Origin: JANQGG01 sp964642175
GTDB taxonomy: Bacteria; Bacteroidota; Chlorobiia; Chlorobiales; Chloroherpetonaceae
Direction: 5' to 3'
Assembly (NCBI GenBank): GCA_964642175.1
Contig: CAZXOK010000001.1
Coordinates: 186,001 to 250,000 of the forward strand
Length of the DNA stretch: 64,000 nucleotides
The notes beneath the pieces are model-generated. The model made no database searches, was not told the origin of the DNA, and worked only from the letters and a program-made list of their open reading frames with translations. How positions within the stretch are numbered: the stretch's first letter is position 1; every line of letters begins with the position of its first letter. Positions 16,725 through 26,115 of this stretch are shown one piece after another. The position numbers and the translations under genes are program-made.

Positions 16725-17531
16725 TTAAAGAAAAAATTGGTAAAGATGGTTAAGAAATTCTGCTTCATTTTCAACATGAACCAGGTGACCGGCTCGACTC
16801 ACTATCTTAGTGTTGATCAGTTCAGAGCTTTCTGACATTTCCCGCCCGATGCGGATAAACTTTTCGTCTTTTTCACCTGCCAGAACCAATACCGGTATTT
16901 TGAGCTCAGAAAGATGTGTCCATAAGGATGGTTGCACACCTGTGCCCATATTTTCCAAAACCAGAGCCAGCTGTCCGGGATTGTTCTGAAGTCGTTTTTG
17001 AAATAACGTTGAAAATGATGGCGATACTTTTAAAGATCTGAATAAAGGTTGATTATACCAATTTTCCAGAAATTTTGAAAAGCTACTCCTTTTGAGTTTC
17101 AGGGCCAACTGCTCATCATGGGCTTTCCTGGTCAGTTGCTCCCCGGTGGTTTTTAAACCCGGAGATGAAGATTCCAGCATGCAGCGCGTAAATGTATCGG
17201 CATAATGAAGGGCCATGTAAAGGGCCAGTCTTCCGCCCATGGAATAGCCTGTCAGGTAAGCCTGACTGTATCCTAATTCATGAACCAGCTTCGTGAGAGC
17301 ATCAGCAATACTGGCCATGGAAAAGTGCGATGCTTCTAAAGAAGAAACACGGGTATGCCCATGGCCGGGTAAATCAATACAGAGCGTTGAAAAGTCGGGG
17401 TATAAGTGCCGGCAGACGTCTGTCCAGTCATCAGCAGAGCCTAAAAATCCGTGTAGAAAGCAGATCAATGGTTTGCCTTCCCGGTGGTGGTGGCTTACAT
17501 GAAAGCTGTAGCCATTAATCCGGATAGTCAT
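16725..17531 (-). CDS. menH: SHCHC synthase (alpha/beta hydrolase)
   Basis: MenH eliminates pyruvate from SEPHCHC, the product of MenD. The 268-residue alpha/beta-hydrolase has FLHGFLGSADDW (oxyanion HGF), the nucleophile in TGYSMGGRLALYMAL, and a late RAGHLVHVENEAEF with the catalytic histidine. The ATG lies inside the end of menD (17-bp overlap), so it is translationally coupled. The position between menD and menB supports MenH rather than a general hydrolase. Confidence 0.92.
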   Translation of the reverse strand: MTIRINGYSFHVSHHHREGKPLICFLHGFLGSADDWTDVCRHLYPDFSTLCIDLPGHGHTRVSSLEASHFSMASIADALTKLVHELGYSQAYLTGYSMGGRLALYMALHYADTFTRCMLESSSPGLKTTGEQLTRKAHDEQLALKLKRSSFSKFLENWYNQPLFRSLKVSPSFSTLFQKRLQNNPGQLALVLENMGTGVQPSLWTHLSELKIPVLVLAGEKDEKFIRIGREMSESSELINTKIVSRAGHLVHVENEAEFLNHLYQFFL

Positions 17532-19290
17532 ACTCTTGCAGTTGTTCGATTACTTTGGTATAGAGCTCTTTGTGGGCGTTAAAATTTGCTGTTGTTTGGG
17601 TTCGAATTTCTATCAACGTGCTTTTGGAAGCATGTTGTGCCTGGTTATAAACTTTAACAAACGATGCATTGGATTTTGGACAGGCGTATTCAAGTCCTGC
17701 AAGACCCGCAATGGACTGAAAATCCTGCTCATGTGGTGTCTCGAAATATTCATTAAAAATGTCCTTTTCTGTTGAAATGGGCAGGAATGAAAAAATCCCA
17801 CCACCACCATTGTTGATCACGATCAGTGTTAATGGCAGATCAGAATTGCGCAAGTGATAGATGGCATTCATATCGTGCATGAACGACAGATCACCAATCA
17901 CAAGCGTGGTTGGCTTTTTAACGCCGTGCATAAAACCAATGGCCGAGGAAATGATGCCATCAATGCCGCTTGCCCCGCGGTTAGTTGCTGTTTGAACCCT
18001 GTTCTCCCGTGATACTCCAAACATATCCATATCACGGATCGGCATGCTGTTAGAGAGGAACAATGCCTGCCCGGGTGTTTGATGCCCCGAAACCAGATAA
18101 GGCAGAGATCGCTCATCAACCGGGGAGTGATCGCTGAATGATTCTTTCAGCATAAACGAAACCATCTCAGATAATTCTGCAAGCCACTTAGGCGAATCCA
18201 CAATGCCGGGGTTGATCTTTTCAGTGAACATCTCACAAAATGGCTGGTTCGACCATTGGATGCTGCGAGAAAACTGATGGAACGCATCGTAGCGGTATGG
18301 GTGATCTTTTACCAGGAATTTTTTGCAATCCCGGATTTTGGCCACATGCTGCTGAATGCGCCTGGAAACCATCGGCCCGCCAATATGAAGATAGACATCA
18401 GGTCTGAAGCGTCCTGAAAAAACATCTGAGAGCAATAGCAGATCCAGGTGCGCAAGATGATTTTTAAATGAACTTAAACGCAATCCCGATGAGATATCGG
18501 CATAGAACGGTACATTTAAGACCTTGCATAAACCTGATACCAGTTCAATATCGTTTTGGCTATTTAAAGTGCCAATAGTGATAAAGGGTTGACGTGCCTT
18601 TTTGAAAGCTTCTTGCAACTCATTGAGAAATGGTGATCCGGACGTGGTTTGAGGGTTTGTGGCTAATGCTTCAGGAGCCGTGTATATCGTGTATGGCTTC
18701 TGATCAGACAACCATGGTTTCAGACTCTCTTGCTTGAGCTCCCCGGCATTAACAGGCTCCGGTGTTAGTGGCTCACGAAACATGCAATTCAGATGAACTG
18801 GCCCGGAGGGTGAAGCGGTAGCTTGATAAATGGCTTGATCAACGGTAGTCAGTACCATTTCGGGTGGTATGTCCCGGGTTGGGCAGGGCATATCGAATTG
18901 CCACTTGGTGTAACTGCCAAACATACCGGGTTGATGTATGGTCTGGTTGGCACCAGTATGGCGGAGTTCCGGCGGCCGATCGGCGCTAAGGATCAGCATT
19001 GGTATTCCCGACATGCCGGCTTCGACCACGGCGGGAAAATAATTAGCCAGAGCGGTTCCGGATGTACAGATTAATGGGGCAGGCTTTCCGGTGGCTTTAG
19101 CGTAACCTAATGCGTAAAAACCTGCAGATCGCTCATCAACAAACACACGTGTTTCTGCTTTTTTGTGCCTGGCAACGGCGCTGGTTAAATACGTGGAGCG
19201 TGAGCCGGGAGAAATGCAAAAAAATGAAATGCCATGCCTGAGACATTCTTCAACAATAAGATATGCCCAAACTGAATTTATGTTTTGCAT
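17515..19290 (-). CDS. menD: SEPHCHC synthase
   Basis: A thiamine-diphosphate enzyme adding the succinic-semialdehyde unit from 2-oxoglutarate to isochorismate. The 591 residues start with the pyrimidine domain (FFCISPGSRSTYLTSA, the conserved Glu in VDERSAGFYALGYAKATG), have LSADRPPELRHTGANQTI, and end with the diphosphate-binding domain (NRGASGIDGIIS, IGDLSFMHDMNAIY, NNGGGGIFSFLP). All these are MenD hallmarks. It overlaps both menF (13 bp) and menH (17 bp). Confidence 0.98.
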   Translation of the reverse strand: MQNINSVWAYLIVEECLRHGISFFCISPGSRSTYLTSAVARHKKAETRVFVDERSAGFYALGYAKATGKPAPLICTSGTALANYFPAVVEAGMSGIPMLILSADRPPELRHTGANQTIHQPGMFGSYTKWQFDMPCPTRDIPPEMVLTTVDQAIYQATASPSGPVHLNCMFREPLTPEPVNAGELKQESLKPWLSDQKPYTIYTAPEALATNPQTTSGSPFLNELQEAFKKARQPFITIGTLNSQNDIELVSGLCKVLNVPFYADISSGLRLSSFKNHLAHLDLLLLSDVFSGRFRPDVYLHIGGPMVSRRIQQHVAKIRDCKKFLVKDHPYRYDAFHQFSRSIQWSNQPFCEMFTEKINPGIVDSPKWLAELSEMVSFMLKESFSDHSPVDERSLPYLVSGHQTPGQALFLSNSMPIRDMDMFGVSRENRVQTATNRGASGIDGIISSAIGFMHGVKKPTTLVIGDLSFMHDMNAIYHLRNSDLPLTLIVINNGGGGIFSFLPISTEKDIFNEYFETPHEQDFQSIAGLAGLEYACPKSNASFVKVYNQAQHASKSTLIEIRTQTTANFNAHKELYTKVIEQLQEYDYPD

Positions 19291-20732
19291 TCAGCGTGAC
19301 CATTTAAACTTGGGGTTACAAAAAAACTTCCGAGCTTGTTTTCGATTTCTTCCCATTCCTCTTTCGGGTTAGAACCTTCCACAATGCCTGCTCCTGTGAA
19401 TGCGTGCAGGTTTGAGCCATCTATTAAACCTGAGCGTATAGCCACGGCAAATTCAGAGTTTTCCCGTGAGATCCATCCGATTGGAGCAGCATACCACCCA
19501 CGATCAAACGGCTCAAGATCGGCTATCTTGCAAAGTGCTTCAGTTTTGGGAACGCCACCAACAGCAGGTGTTGGATGAAGCCGGCCCAGCAAAGTGGCTT
19601 CTGAATGTTCAGGTTTCAGCAGGGCTGTATATTTTGAATGCAGGTGTTGAACCCGGGCCAGTTTCAGGATATTCCGCTTTTTTTGCAGAGCTACAGATGA
19701 GCAGGTGCTATTGAGCGTTGTTTTAATACTTTCACACACAAAATCATGCTCACGGACATCTTTATCCGAAGTGAGTAATTCATTGGCCAGCAATTGATCT
19801 TCATCATGGGTTTTGCCGCGTAACCTTGTTCCGGCTATGGCTTCTGTATAAACCATGTCACCCTCCCTTTTGTAGAGGCGTTCAGGGCTGGCGCCGATAA
19901 ACCCTAATGAATGCTTGAATTTTATATAGAAATGAAAGGCATTAACAACCACCGATTTGAGGTGTTTTAACAATGAAACCGGATCTATGGGCTCCGGGTA
20001 CTGAAGGCTGGTTTTTCGGGCCAGAACGATCTTTTCAAGCGGGGTATCTTTAAAAACATCCAACGACTCGTTGATCATCTGTTTCCACTGGTCATAATTC
20101 GGTACATCTGTCCGGTTCATAACCGGTAAAGGTTGGGTTTGATCGGATGAAGCTGTTAAAAAAAGATTCTTTAAAGAATTCAGGGTAAAGTCTGCTTTCT
20201 TATCAAGATAACTGGCTGAATGAAGCAACATGTGCGAGATAAATACAGTGCCTTCAGGAGATTTTCTCACTTCAAGATGCGGAAGGATAAACTGGTAAGA
20301 TCCAAAACCATTCCAGATGTTATCGGCCGGAGTGGTATGATTAAATTTGAACCCGCCATAATATCGTGTGTCGCCGGATAGGTTTTCAAGCCTTGAATAT
20401 AAAGACGAGATCACATCCTGATAATCAAAATAGCCATCACCAGATAACCGATCTACATCACCAAAAGCCAAAACTTCGTTTTTGTCTTCACGATCACTCC
20501 AGTATATGGTGCAGGGTTGATTCGAATTAAAATGAAAGCTCGATAAGATGTTGAAAGAATGCAGGTTTAAAGTAAATGAAACCAATGTGGGTGATGTTAT
20601 GGATGAACGCAATGTGGATTTGTGTTCTTCAATCAGAGTTGTTAAAGCCTCTGTGACATTATCTATATGAAAAACCGCTTTTTTTTCAATAGATATATGT
20701 TGAAATGAAGTCATTGAAAGTTGATATCTCAT
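19278..20732 (-). CDS. menF: Isochorismate synthase
   Basis: MenF isomerises chorismate to isochorismate and opens the menaquinone branch. The 484-residue chorismate-binding enzyme has the conserved C-terminal half: KIVLARKTSL, GASPERLYKREGD, TEAIAGTRLRGKTHDED, HLHSKYTALL, LHPTPAVGGVPK, ERGWY-like FDRGWYAAPIGW and the final AGIVEGSNPKEEWEE. It is the first gene of the operon. ATG 20732 is chosen; ATG 20714 is an equally possible start, as neither has a clear Shine-Dalgarno. MenF rather than EntC is supported by the adjacent men genes. Confidence 0.95.
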   Translation of the reverse strand: MRYQLSMTSFQHISIEKKAVFHIDNVTEALTTLIEEHKSTLRSSITSPTLVSFTLNLHSFNILSSFHFNSNQPCTIYWSDREDKNEVLAFGDVDRLSGDGYFDYQDVISSLYSRLENLSGDTRYYGGFKFNHTTPADNIWNGFGSYQFILPHLEVRKSPEGTVFISHMLLHSASYLDKKADFTLNSLKNLFLTASSDQTQPLPVMNRTDVPNYDQWKQMINESLDVFKDTPLEKIVLARKTSLQYPEPIDPVSLLKHLKSVVVNAFHFYIKFKHSLGFIGASPERLYKREGDMVYTEAIAGTRLRGKTHDEDQLLANELLTSDKDVREHDFVCESIKTTLNSTCSSVALQKKRNILKLARVQHLHSKYTALLKPEHSEATLLGRLHPTPAVGGVPKTEALCKIADLEPFDRGWYAAPIGWISRENSEFAVAIRSGLIDGSNLHAFTGAGIVEGSNPKEEWEEIENKLGSFFVTPSLNGHAECKT

Positions 20733-20917
20733 TTAAAAAGCAAGCGCTCATCAGCATTTGTAAGCAAGCATAATAGAAAAAATTTATGATTTCTTCCAAC
20801 TGATTCTCCAACAAAGAATCAAATGCTGCTCTTTTAATAATAGCGGCATTATTAACCTAAAGTATTGCATATTAACGGTTCTGAATTCCAAAACGTTGAA
20901 ATCATTCCTGTCTTACT

Positions 20918-22285
20918 ATGAAAAGCACGTTATCAAAGAAAAAAACCGACTTTTTGATCAAACACTTTATTGATATTTTTCAGAACCTTTATTCCATCTC
21001 AAAACCTTCAGATCTTCTTTTATCCAGGTATTTTTCTGAACACAAATATTTAGGAAGCTCAGACAGAAGAAACTTAAGCCAGGCCATATTCCAACTCTTA
21101 CGTGAGGAGCTATCGTTTAAAACAGTAATCCGCTTATTGCCGGATTTTAAAGCCAGGAATACCGTTAAAACGGCTCACGCAATTGTGTATTTATTTGCCA
21201 GAAAAGAGAAATTGTTTGAAGCCGGGCCGGAAGCGTGGCTGGAGCATTTAAAGCTAAAACCCGCTGTATGTAGTGAATTGTGGCAGGCTTATAAAGATTT
21301 TCAGGCTGAGCAGCTTGCAGGCGGAACGGCCACCCAATTAGGGTTTAAATATGCTATGCCGGAATGGATGGTCGAGGCACTATTAAAGGACTTTAAAGCT
21401 GATCAGCTTGAAACATTATTTTATGCACTCAATCAACCGGCACCCGTGGTATTAAGGGCCAACGAATTAAAGGTATCAGCAAAAAAGCTCAGGGCTATGC
21501 TCGAACAAGAAGGTATTCCGACAACTTATGGCCGGTTATCTCCCCATGCTTTGATTTGTGACGACCGTCCCCGGGTATTTCAAACAAATGCGTTTAAAGA
21601 AGGATTGTGCGAGGTTCAGGATGAAGGAAGCCAGGTAATTTCATTGCTTTTGAATCCAAAACCCAAAGAAAAAATACTCGACGCATGTGCAGGTGGCGGA
21701 GGAAAAACGTTACATCTCGGAACTTTAATGAACGGAAAGGGTAATGTCTATGCCTACGAGGTAAACATGAAGCGGTTTGGAAATATTTCAGAGCGAACGA
21801 AACGATCCGGACTTCAAAACGTGCAGTTGCTTAAAAACCCGGAGCGGTTGGCCAAAGCCACTGACTTTACCAAGGGTGGGTATGATGCAATATTAATTGA
21901 TGCCCCTTGCAGCGGATCGGGAACCCTGAGACGAAACCCGGATATTAAAAAACGTCTGACTCCTGAGTCTGTAAAACGCTTGCACGACCAGCAAACAGAG
22001 ATACTCAGAACTTATGGGACAATGTTAAAACCAGGCGGGCGATTGGTTTATGCTACCTGTTCACTGTTGCGGGAGGAAAATCAGGACAGTGTTGAGTGTT
22101 TTGTTAAAGCTCATCCCGAATTTAAGATTATGCCTATTTGTAAGGACATTCAACTAAATCCCAATCCTTTTCTAACTGAGGGTTTGAGAAAAAGGTTGGC
22201 CGACTCAAGGTACTTGCAACTCAGGCCCGACACAGACAATACCGATGGCTTTTTCGCAGCATTACTTATTAAAGTGAAACCGTAA
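20918..22285 (+). CDS. rsmB: RsmB/NOP-family rRNA cytosine-5 methyltransferase
   Basis: A SAM-dependent m5C methyltransferase, probably for 16S rRNA. The 455 residues have an N-terminal helical NusB-like part (about 1-150), a PUA-like linker, and a Rossmann domain from about 240 with DACAGGGGKTLHLGTLM. The two catalytic cysteines lie in DAPCSGSGTLRRNPDI and YATCSLLREEN. NOP-family relatives with other RNA targets cannot be excluded. It is divergent from menF, with 185 bp between. Confidence 0.88.
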   Translation: MKSTLSKKKTDFLIKHFIDIFQNLYSISKPSDLLLSRYFSEHKYLGSSDRRNLSQAIFQLLREELSFKTVIRLLPDFKARNTVKTAHAIVYLFARKEKLFEAGPEAWLEHLKLKPAVCSELWQAYKDFQAEQLAGGTATQLGFKYAMPEWMVEALLKDFKADQLETLFYALNQPAPVVLRANELKVSAKKLRAMLEQEGIPTTYGRLSPHALICDDRPRVFQTNAFKEGLCEVQDEGSQVISLLLNPKPKEKILDACAGGGGKTLHLGTLMNGKGNVYAYEVNMKRFGNISERTKRSGLQNVQLLKNPERLAKATDFTKGGYDAILIDAPCSGSGTLRRNPDIKKRLTPESVKRLHDQQTEILRTYGTMLKPGGRLVYATCSLLREENQDSVECFVKAHPEFKIMPICKDIQLNPNPFLTEGLRKRLADSRYLQLRPDTDNTDGFFAALLIKVKP

Positions 22286-22404
22286 CAACTGAGTGGGTTA
22301 TTTTTTTACAAATATATTTCATATCATAATCAATTATTTATTCTTGTGGGGTACTCTTATTGAAGTTTATAGCGGCCCGGTTTTTTAAATTTTACGGTTA
22401 GGTA

Positions 22405-23433
22405 ATGAATGAATTGGATTACTCGGAAATTAAGCATGGAGAGGATGCTGTATTAAAAGCCGCACTAAAAAAGCTTGAGCACCCTCAAACTTCACACAAC
22501 TCCGACCGCTCTTACAAGTACTGGTTTATCTTTAACCCGGCAGCCAACAAGGGTCGTGCAGAAAAAAAACTGAAATGGTTATCCGAAGGATTAAAGAAGT
22601 ATGGTTGCGATACCGTAATCCAGATGACAACCCTGCCCAAAGAAGCCTCTCGATTTGCCTCTATTGCCAAAGCCCGCGTCGAAGTCATAATAGCTTGCGG
22701 AGGTGATGGCACTTTAAACGAAGTAATCCAGCCTTTAGCGGGTTCAGAAACAATTGTAGGGTGTTTGCCTTTTGGATCAGCCAACGATTTTTTAAAGAAT
22801 TTCACGCCCGAGATCGACCCGCAACGTCACTTATCAAACCTGTTTAAATCACCGATCAAAAAGGTTGATCTTGGTAAAGTGACCTATAACACAAATAACA
22901 CAAGCCAATCCCGCTATTTCCTGAATTCCTTTGGCATGGGTTTCAGCGGTCGCATTGCCAAAGTAGCCGGGGAGCTAACATGGGCTAAAGGTGATCTTTC
23001 TTATTTGATGGCATTGATGAAAGTGGCCTCCGATTTTGAAGCCCAGCGCCTTTCTTGTCGTTTGCATACCCCTGAAGGTATAATTGAGATAGACGAAGAT
23101 GTCTATATGCTGTCTGTTGGAAATGGAAAAACAGAAGCCGGCAAATTTAGGATTGCCCCAAATGCCAAAATCGATGATGGTTTGCTGGATGTGTGTCTTT
23201 TGAAAAATATTTCACGCAAAGAATTGCCAAAATGGATTGGAAAATATTACAAAGGAACCCAAATTAAAGAATCTGAAGTGATTTATGCTCAGGTTTCAAA
23301 ACTTGAGATAGATCTTCCAAAACCTGAGGTGTTGCACCTGGATGGTGAAGTGCTGGACAAGGTTCAAGACAGGCTAGTAATTGAAGTTTGTCCTGCCAGC
23401 CTGAATATGCTGACCTCTAACGAACAGATCTAA
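22405..23433 (+). CDS. Diacylglycerol kinase family lipid kinase (YegS/DagK-like)
   Basis: It phosphorylates a lipid alcohol such as diacylglycerol with ATP. In 342 residues it shows the catalytic domain opening FNPAANKGRAEKK, the nucleotide loop ACGGDGTLNEVIQPL (about 92-106), FGSANDFLKN, and a C-terminal beta-sandwich with the DGLLDVCLLKN strand and HLDGE motif. The 7-bp gap to the next gene suggests an operon with the GlmU-like protein. The true lipid substrate is not readable. Confidence 0.9.
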   Translation: MNELDYSEIKHGEDAVLKAALKKLEHPQTSHNSDRSYKYWFIFNPAANKGRAEKKLKWLSEGLKKYGCDTVIQMTTLPKEASRFASIAKARVEVIIACGGDGTLNEVIQPLAGSETIVGCLPFGSANDFLKNFTPEIDPQRHLSNLFKSPIKKVDLGKVTYNTNNTSQSRYFLNSFGMGFSGRIAKVAGELTWAKGDLSYLMALMKVASDFEAQRLSCRLHTPEGIIEIDEDVYMLSVGNGKTEAGKFRIAPNAKIDDGLLDVCLLKNISRKELPKWIGKYYKGTQIKESEVIYAQVSKLEIDLPKPEVLHLDGEVLDKVQDRLVIEVCPASLNMLTSNEQI

Positions 23434-23440
23434 ACCATAC

Positions 23441-24688
23441 ATGCACATTGTCCTTTTCGAAGACGAGGCCACCCGCAATTTTCATCCCTTAAATGCACTT
23501 AAACCTGTTTACGACCTCACGTGTGGATTCAAAACCCTTCGTGAGAAGTTTGAGTGCTACCTGGGTGAGCACCATGAGATCCATTTTCATACCCGCCCAT
23601 ACCTTAGCTGGCTTTACCAGGAGCAAAATCCAGACCGGCAGGTGAACAGAAGTTCTGAAAAAGAAGTGATTTATCTCAATGGCCGTGTGGTATGCAATCC
23701 GCAATTTGCTCAATTTATTATTGAAAACACCATTCAAAAAGATGTGGCTTATATGAATGGGGCACAGCTTGTGGCATTTCGCTGCGATCCAAGTTGCCTG
23801 CAAACCATGGATAAAACCTCTGAGGGCTCGCGCCATTACATTGGGTTAAACGCTCTACCTGGCCATTACAAATCAATGCAGATAGAGTGTGAAATGCTAA
23901 CATTCCTCTGGGACCTTATTCGCTTGCTGCCATCAGAATTTAAAAACGATGCCCGGGCAATGCAGCTTATAGGGCAGCAAAACGGTCAAATTCATGATCG
24001 GGCCACACTTCTGAACCCTGAAAATATCTATGTGGCAGACTCAGCGGTAATTTCACCCGGTGCCATTCTCGACGCTTCAGATGGGGCTATTGTTGTGGAT
24101 GAACATGCCAGGATTTTGCCTAATGCGGTTTTAATGGACAATGTGTATATCGGTAAACAAGCCACAGTAAAAATCGGGGCAAAAATTTATAATAATGTTT
24201 CAATCGGTCGCCAGTCCAAAGTTGGGGGCGAAGTGGAAGATTCGATTTTTGAGGCCTTCAGCAACAAACAGCACGATGGGTTCATAGGCCATTCGTATAT
24301 TTCGAGTTGGTGCAATCTGGGTGCGGATACCAACAATTCGGATCTTAAAAATAATTATGGCTCAGTGCGTCTTAAGCTTAACGGCCAGGAGTTTGATACC
24401 AAGATGCAATTCCTGGGATTATTTATGGGTGAGCATTCCAAATCGGGTATAAACACCATGTTTAATACCGGTAGCATCGTCGGGGTGAGCTCAAACATCT
24501 TCGGTGCCGGGTTCCCGCCCAAATATATTGACTCTTTCGAGTGGGGCGGGGCTGCTGGTTTTAAGGTCTATCATCTTGATAAAGCCCTTGAAGTGGCCCG
24601 AACGGTTATGAAACGCCGGGGTATTGACATGAGCCATGAATATGAAGCTGTATTCAAAGAAGTGTATCGCCAGCAATTCAGCCTTTAA
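23441..24688 (+). CDS. GlmU-like putative sugar nucleotidyltransferase with left-handed beta-helix
   Basis: A 415-residue protein of the GlmU-like family common in Bacteroidota. The N-terminal part (to about 190) keeps a degenerate nucleotidyltransferase layout (LFEDEATRNFHPLNALKPVYDL), without the usual GGxGTR loop. From about residue 195 it becomes a hexapeptide-repeat left-handed helix (VADSAVISPGAILDASDGAIV, then repeats to about 345) with NLGADTNNSDLKNNYGSV, as in acetyltransferase GlmU. The natural reaction is unproven. It lies between the lipid kinase and the glutaminase gene, all rightward. Confidence 0.8.
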   Translation: MHIVLFEDEATRNFHPLNALKPVYDLTCGFKTLREKFECYLGEHHEIHFHTRPYLSWLYQEQNPDRQVNRSSEKEVIYLNGRVVCNPQFAQFIIENTIQKDVAYMNGAQLVAFRCDPSCLQTMDKTSEGSRHYIGLNALPGHYKSMQIECEMLTFLWDLIRLLPSEFKNDARAMQLIGQQNGQIHDRATLLNPENIYVADSAVISPGAILDASDGAIVVDEHARILPNAVLMDNVYIGKQATVKIGAKIYNNVSIGRQSKVGGEVEDSIFEAFSNKQHDGFIGHSYISSWCNLGADTNNSDLKNNYGSVRLKLNGQEFDTKMQFLGLFMGEHSKSGINTMFNTGSIVGVSSNIFGAGFPPKYIDSFEWGGAAGFKVYHLDKALEVARTVMKRRGIDMSHEYEAVFKEVYRQQFSL

Positions 24689-24708
24689 TAAATTAGTATT
24701 TTCCACTC

Positions 24709-25278
24709 ATGTTATTAGTAATTGACAACTACGATTCCTTTACATACAATCTTGTACAATACTTAGGCGAGCTTGGTGCTGAAGTACAGGTATTCAGAAA
24801 CGACAAGATCACCTTAGAGCAGATAAGTGATCTCTCACCCGAGCGCATTGTAATTTCTCCCGGGCCGGGAACACCAAAAGATGCGGGTATTTCGGTTCAG
24901 GTGATAAAAACATTCATGTCCAGGATCCCGATCCTTGGGGTGTGTTTAGGACATCAATCCCTTGGGGAAGCGTTGGGCACAAAGATTATTCAGGCCAAAG
25001 AACTGATGCATGGAAAAACCTCACCGGTTTATCACGATGGTACCGGCCTGTTCAAGAATGTTGAAAATCCTTTTATTGCCACGCGTTATCATTCTTTGAT
25101 CGTCGATCAGGAAACCCTGAGTCCCAGGTTAAGAATCAATGCATGGACAGAGGATAAAACCATCATGGGAATGGAACTGGCCAAAGAGCATGTTTATGGT
25201 GTACAATTCCATCCTGAATCCATTATGACAAAAGAAGGCAAAAAAATCCTCAATAATTTTTTATCCCTGCCTGTATGA
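24709..25278 (+). CDS. pabA: Aminodeoxychorismate/anthranilate synthase glutaminase component
   Basis: A class I glutamine amidotransferase that supplies ammonia to a chorismate-using partner, for folate or tryptophan. In 189 residues: LLVIDNYDSFTYNLVQYL, ISPGPGTP, the nucleophile Cys in LGVCLGHQSL, and the His-Glu pair in GVQFHPESIMT. No trpE or pabB is nearby, so PabA and TrpG cannot be separated; it may serve both. Its stop overlaps the start of the LOG gene by four bases. Confidence 0.9.
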   Translation: MLLVIDNYDSFTYNLVQYLGELGAEVQVFRNDKITLEQISDLSPERIVISPGPGTPKDAGISVQVIKTFMSRIPILGVCLGHQSLGEALGTKIIQAKELMHGKTSPVYHDGTGLFKNVENPFIATRYHSLIVDQETLSPRLRINAWTEDKTIMGMELAKEHVYGVQFHPESIMTKEGKKILNNFLSLPV

Positions 25279-26066
25279 GTAAATCCAAGAAAAAAGGCAC
25301 GCTCAAAAAAACTTCTTCAAAATCCAAAACCGGAATAACTTCCCAAAATGAAGAAGCTGTAAAAAAATATGCCAAGCTCCGCGAGGAATTCTCTGAAGGC
25401 CGCGACTGGGCTGATTTTATGCAGGACGGATGGCGGGTGTTTAAGATCATGGCTGAGTTTGTAACCGGATTTGAAAAAATGGCCGAGATCGGGCCTTCCG
25501 TTACCGTATTTGGTTCGGCTCGTGTAAAACCTGATGATCCTTATTACAAAATTGCCCGGGATATGGGATGGCATTTAGCCAAGCATGATTTAGGGGTGAT
25601 TACCGGTGGTGGTCCCGGTATCATGGAGGCAGCCAATAAAGGTGCCAAAGAAGCCGGTGGCGCATCAATTGGTTTTAATATCTACCTCGAGCATGAGCAA
25701 TCCTCAAATCCATATATTGATCATGATAAATTGATAACCTTTAATTATTTTTTTGTTCGAAAGGTCATGTTTGTCAAATATTCCCAGGCGTTTATTGTAA
25801 TGCCCGGTGGATATGGTACCCTGGATGAACTGGCCGAAGCCATGACCCTTATCCAAACAAAGAAAATTAAAGTGTTTCCGGTTATCCTGATAGGCAAAGA
25901 TTATTGGGCAGATTTTGTAAAATGGATGAAAAAATCAATGATGCAGGAGAATGCTTATATTAGTCCGAACGATATGGATTATTTGTTTCTGGTAGACTCG
26001 GCCGATGAAGCTATTGACATTATTACCAGATTTTATCCTGAAGAAAAGTATATGCCAAATTTTTAA
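25275..26066 (+). CDS. LOG-family protein (TIGR00730; nucleotide 5'-monophosphate phosphoribohydrolase-like)
   Basis: The LOG family hydrolyses nucleotide monophosphates (cytokinin riboside phosphates in plants; in bacteria the substrates are probably purine or modified nucleotides). The 263 residues carry a Lys/Ser-rich basic N-terminal tail (about 1-25), then VFGSARVKP, ITGGGPGIMEAANKGAKEAGG, and the signature MPGGYGTLDELAEAMTLIQ. The long N-terminal helix extension is that of the larger bacterial subgroup. It is coupled to pabA by a four-base overlap. Confidence 0.9.
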   Translation: MSKSKKKGTLKKTSSKSKTGITSQNEEAVKKYAKLREEFSEGRDWADFMQDGWRVFKIMAEFVTGFEKMAEIGPSVTVFGSARVKPDDPYYKIARDMGWHLAKHDLGVITGGGPGIMEAANKGAKEAGGASIGFNIYLEHEQSSNPYIDHDKLITFNYFFVRKVMFVKYSQAFIVMPGGYGTLDELAEAMTLIQTKKIKVFPVILIGKDYWADFVKWMKKSMMQENAYISPNDMDYLFLVDSADEAIDIITRFYPEEKYMPNF

Positions 26067-26115
26067 TGCTGTTTACCCAGGCTTTTGACATCATTGAACC
26101 ATAATAAGACTTGAT

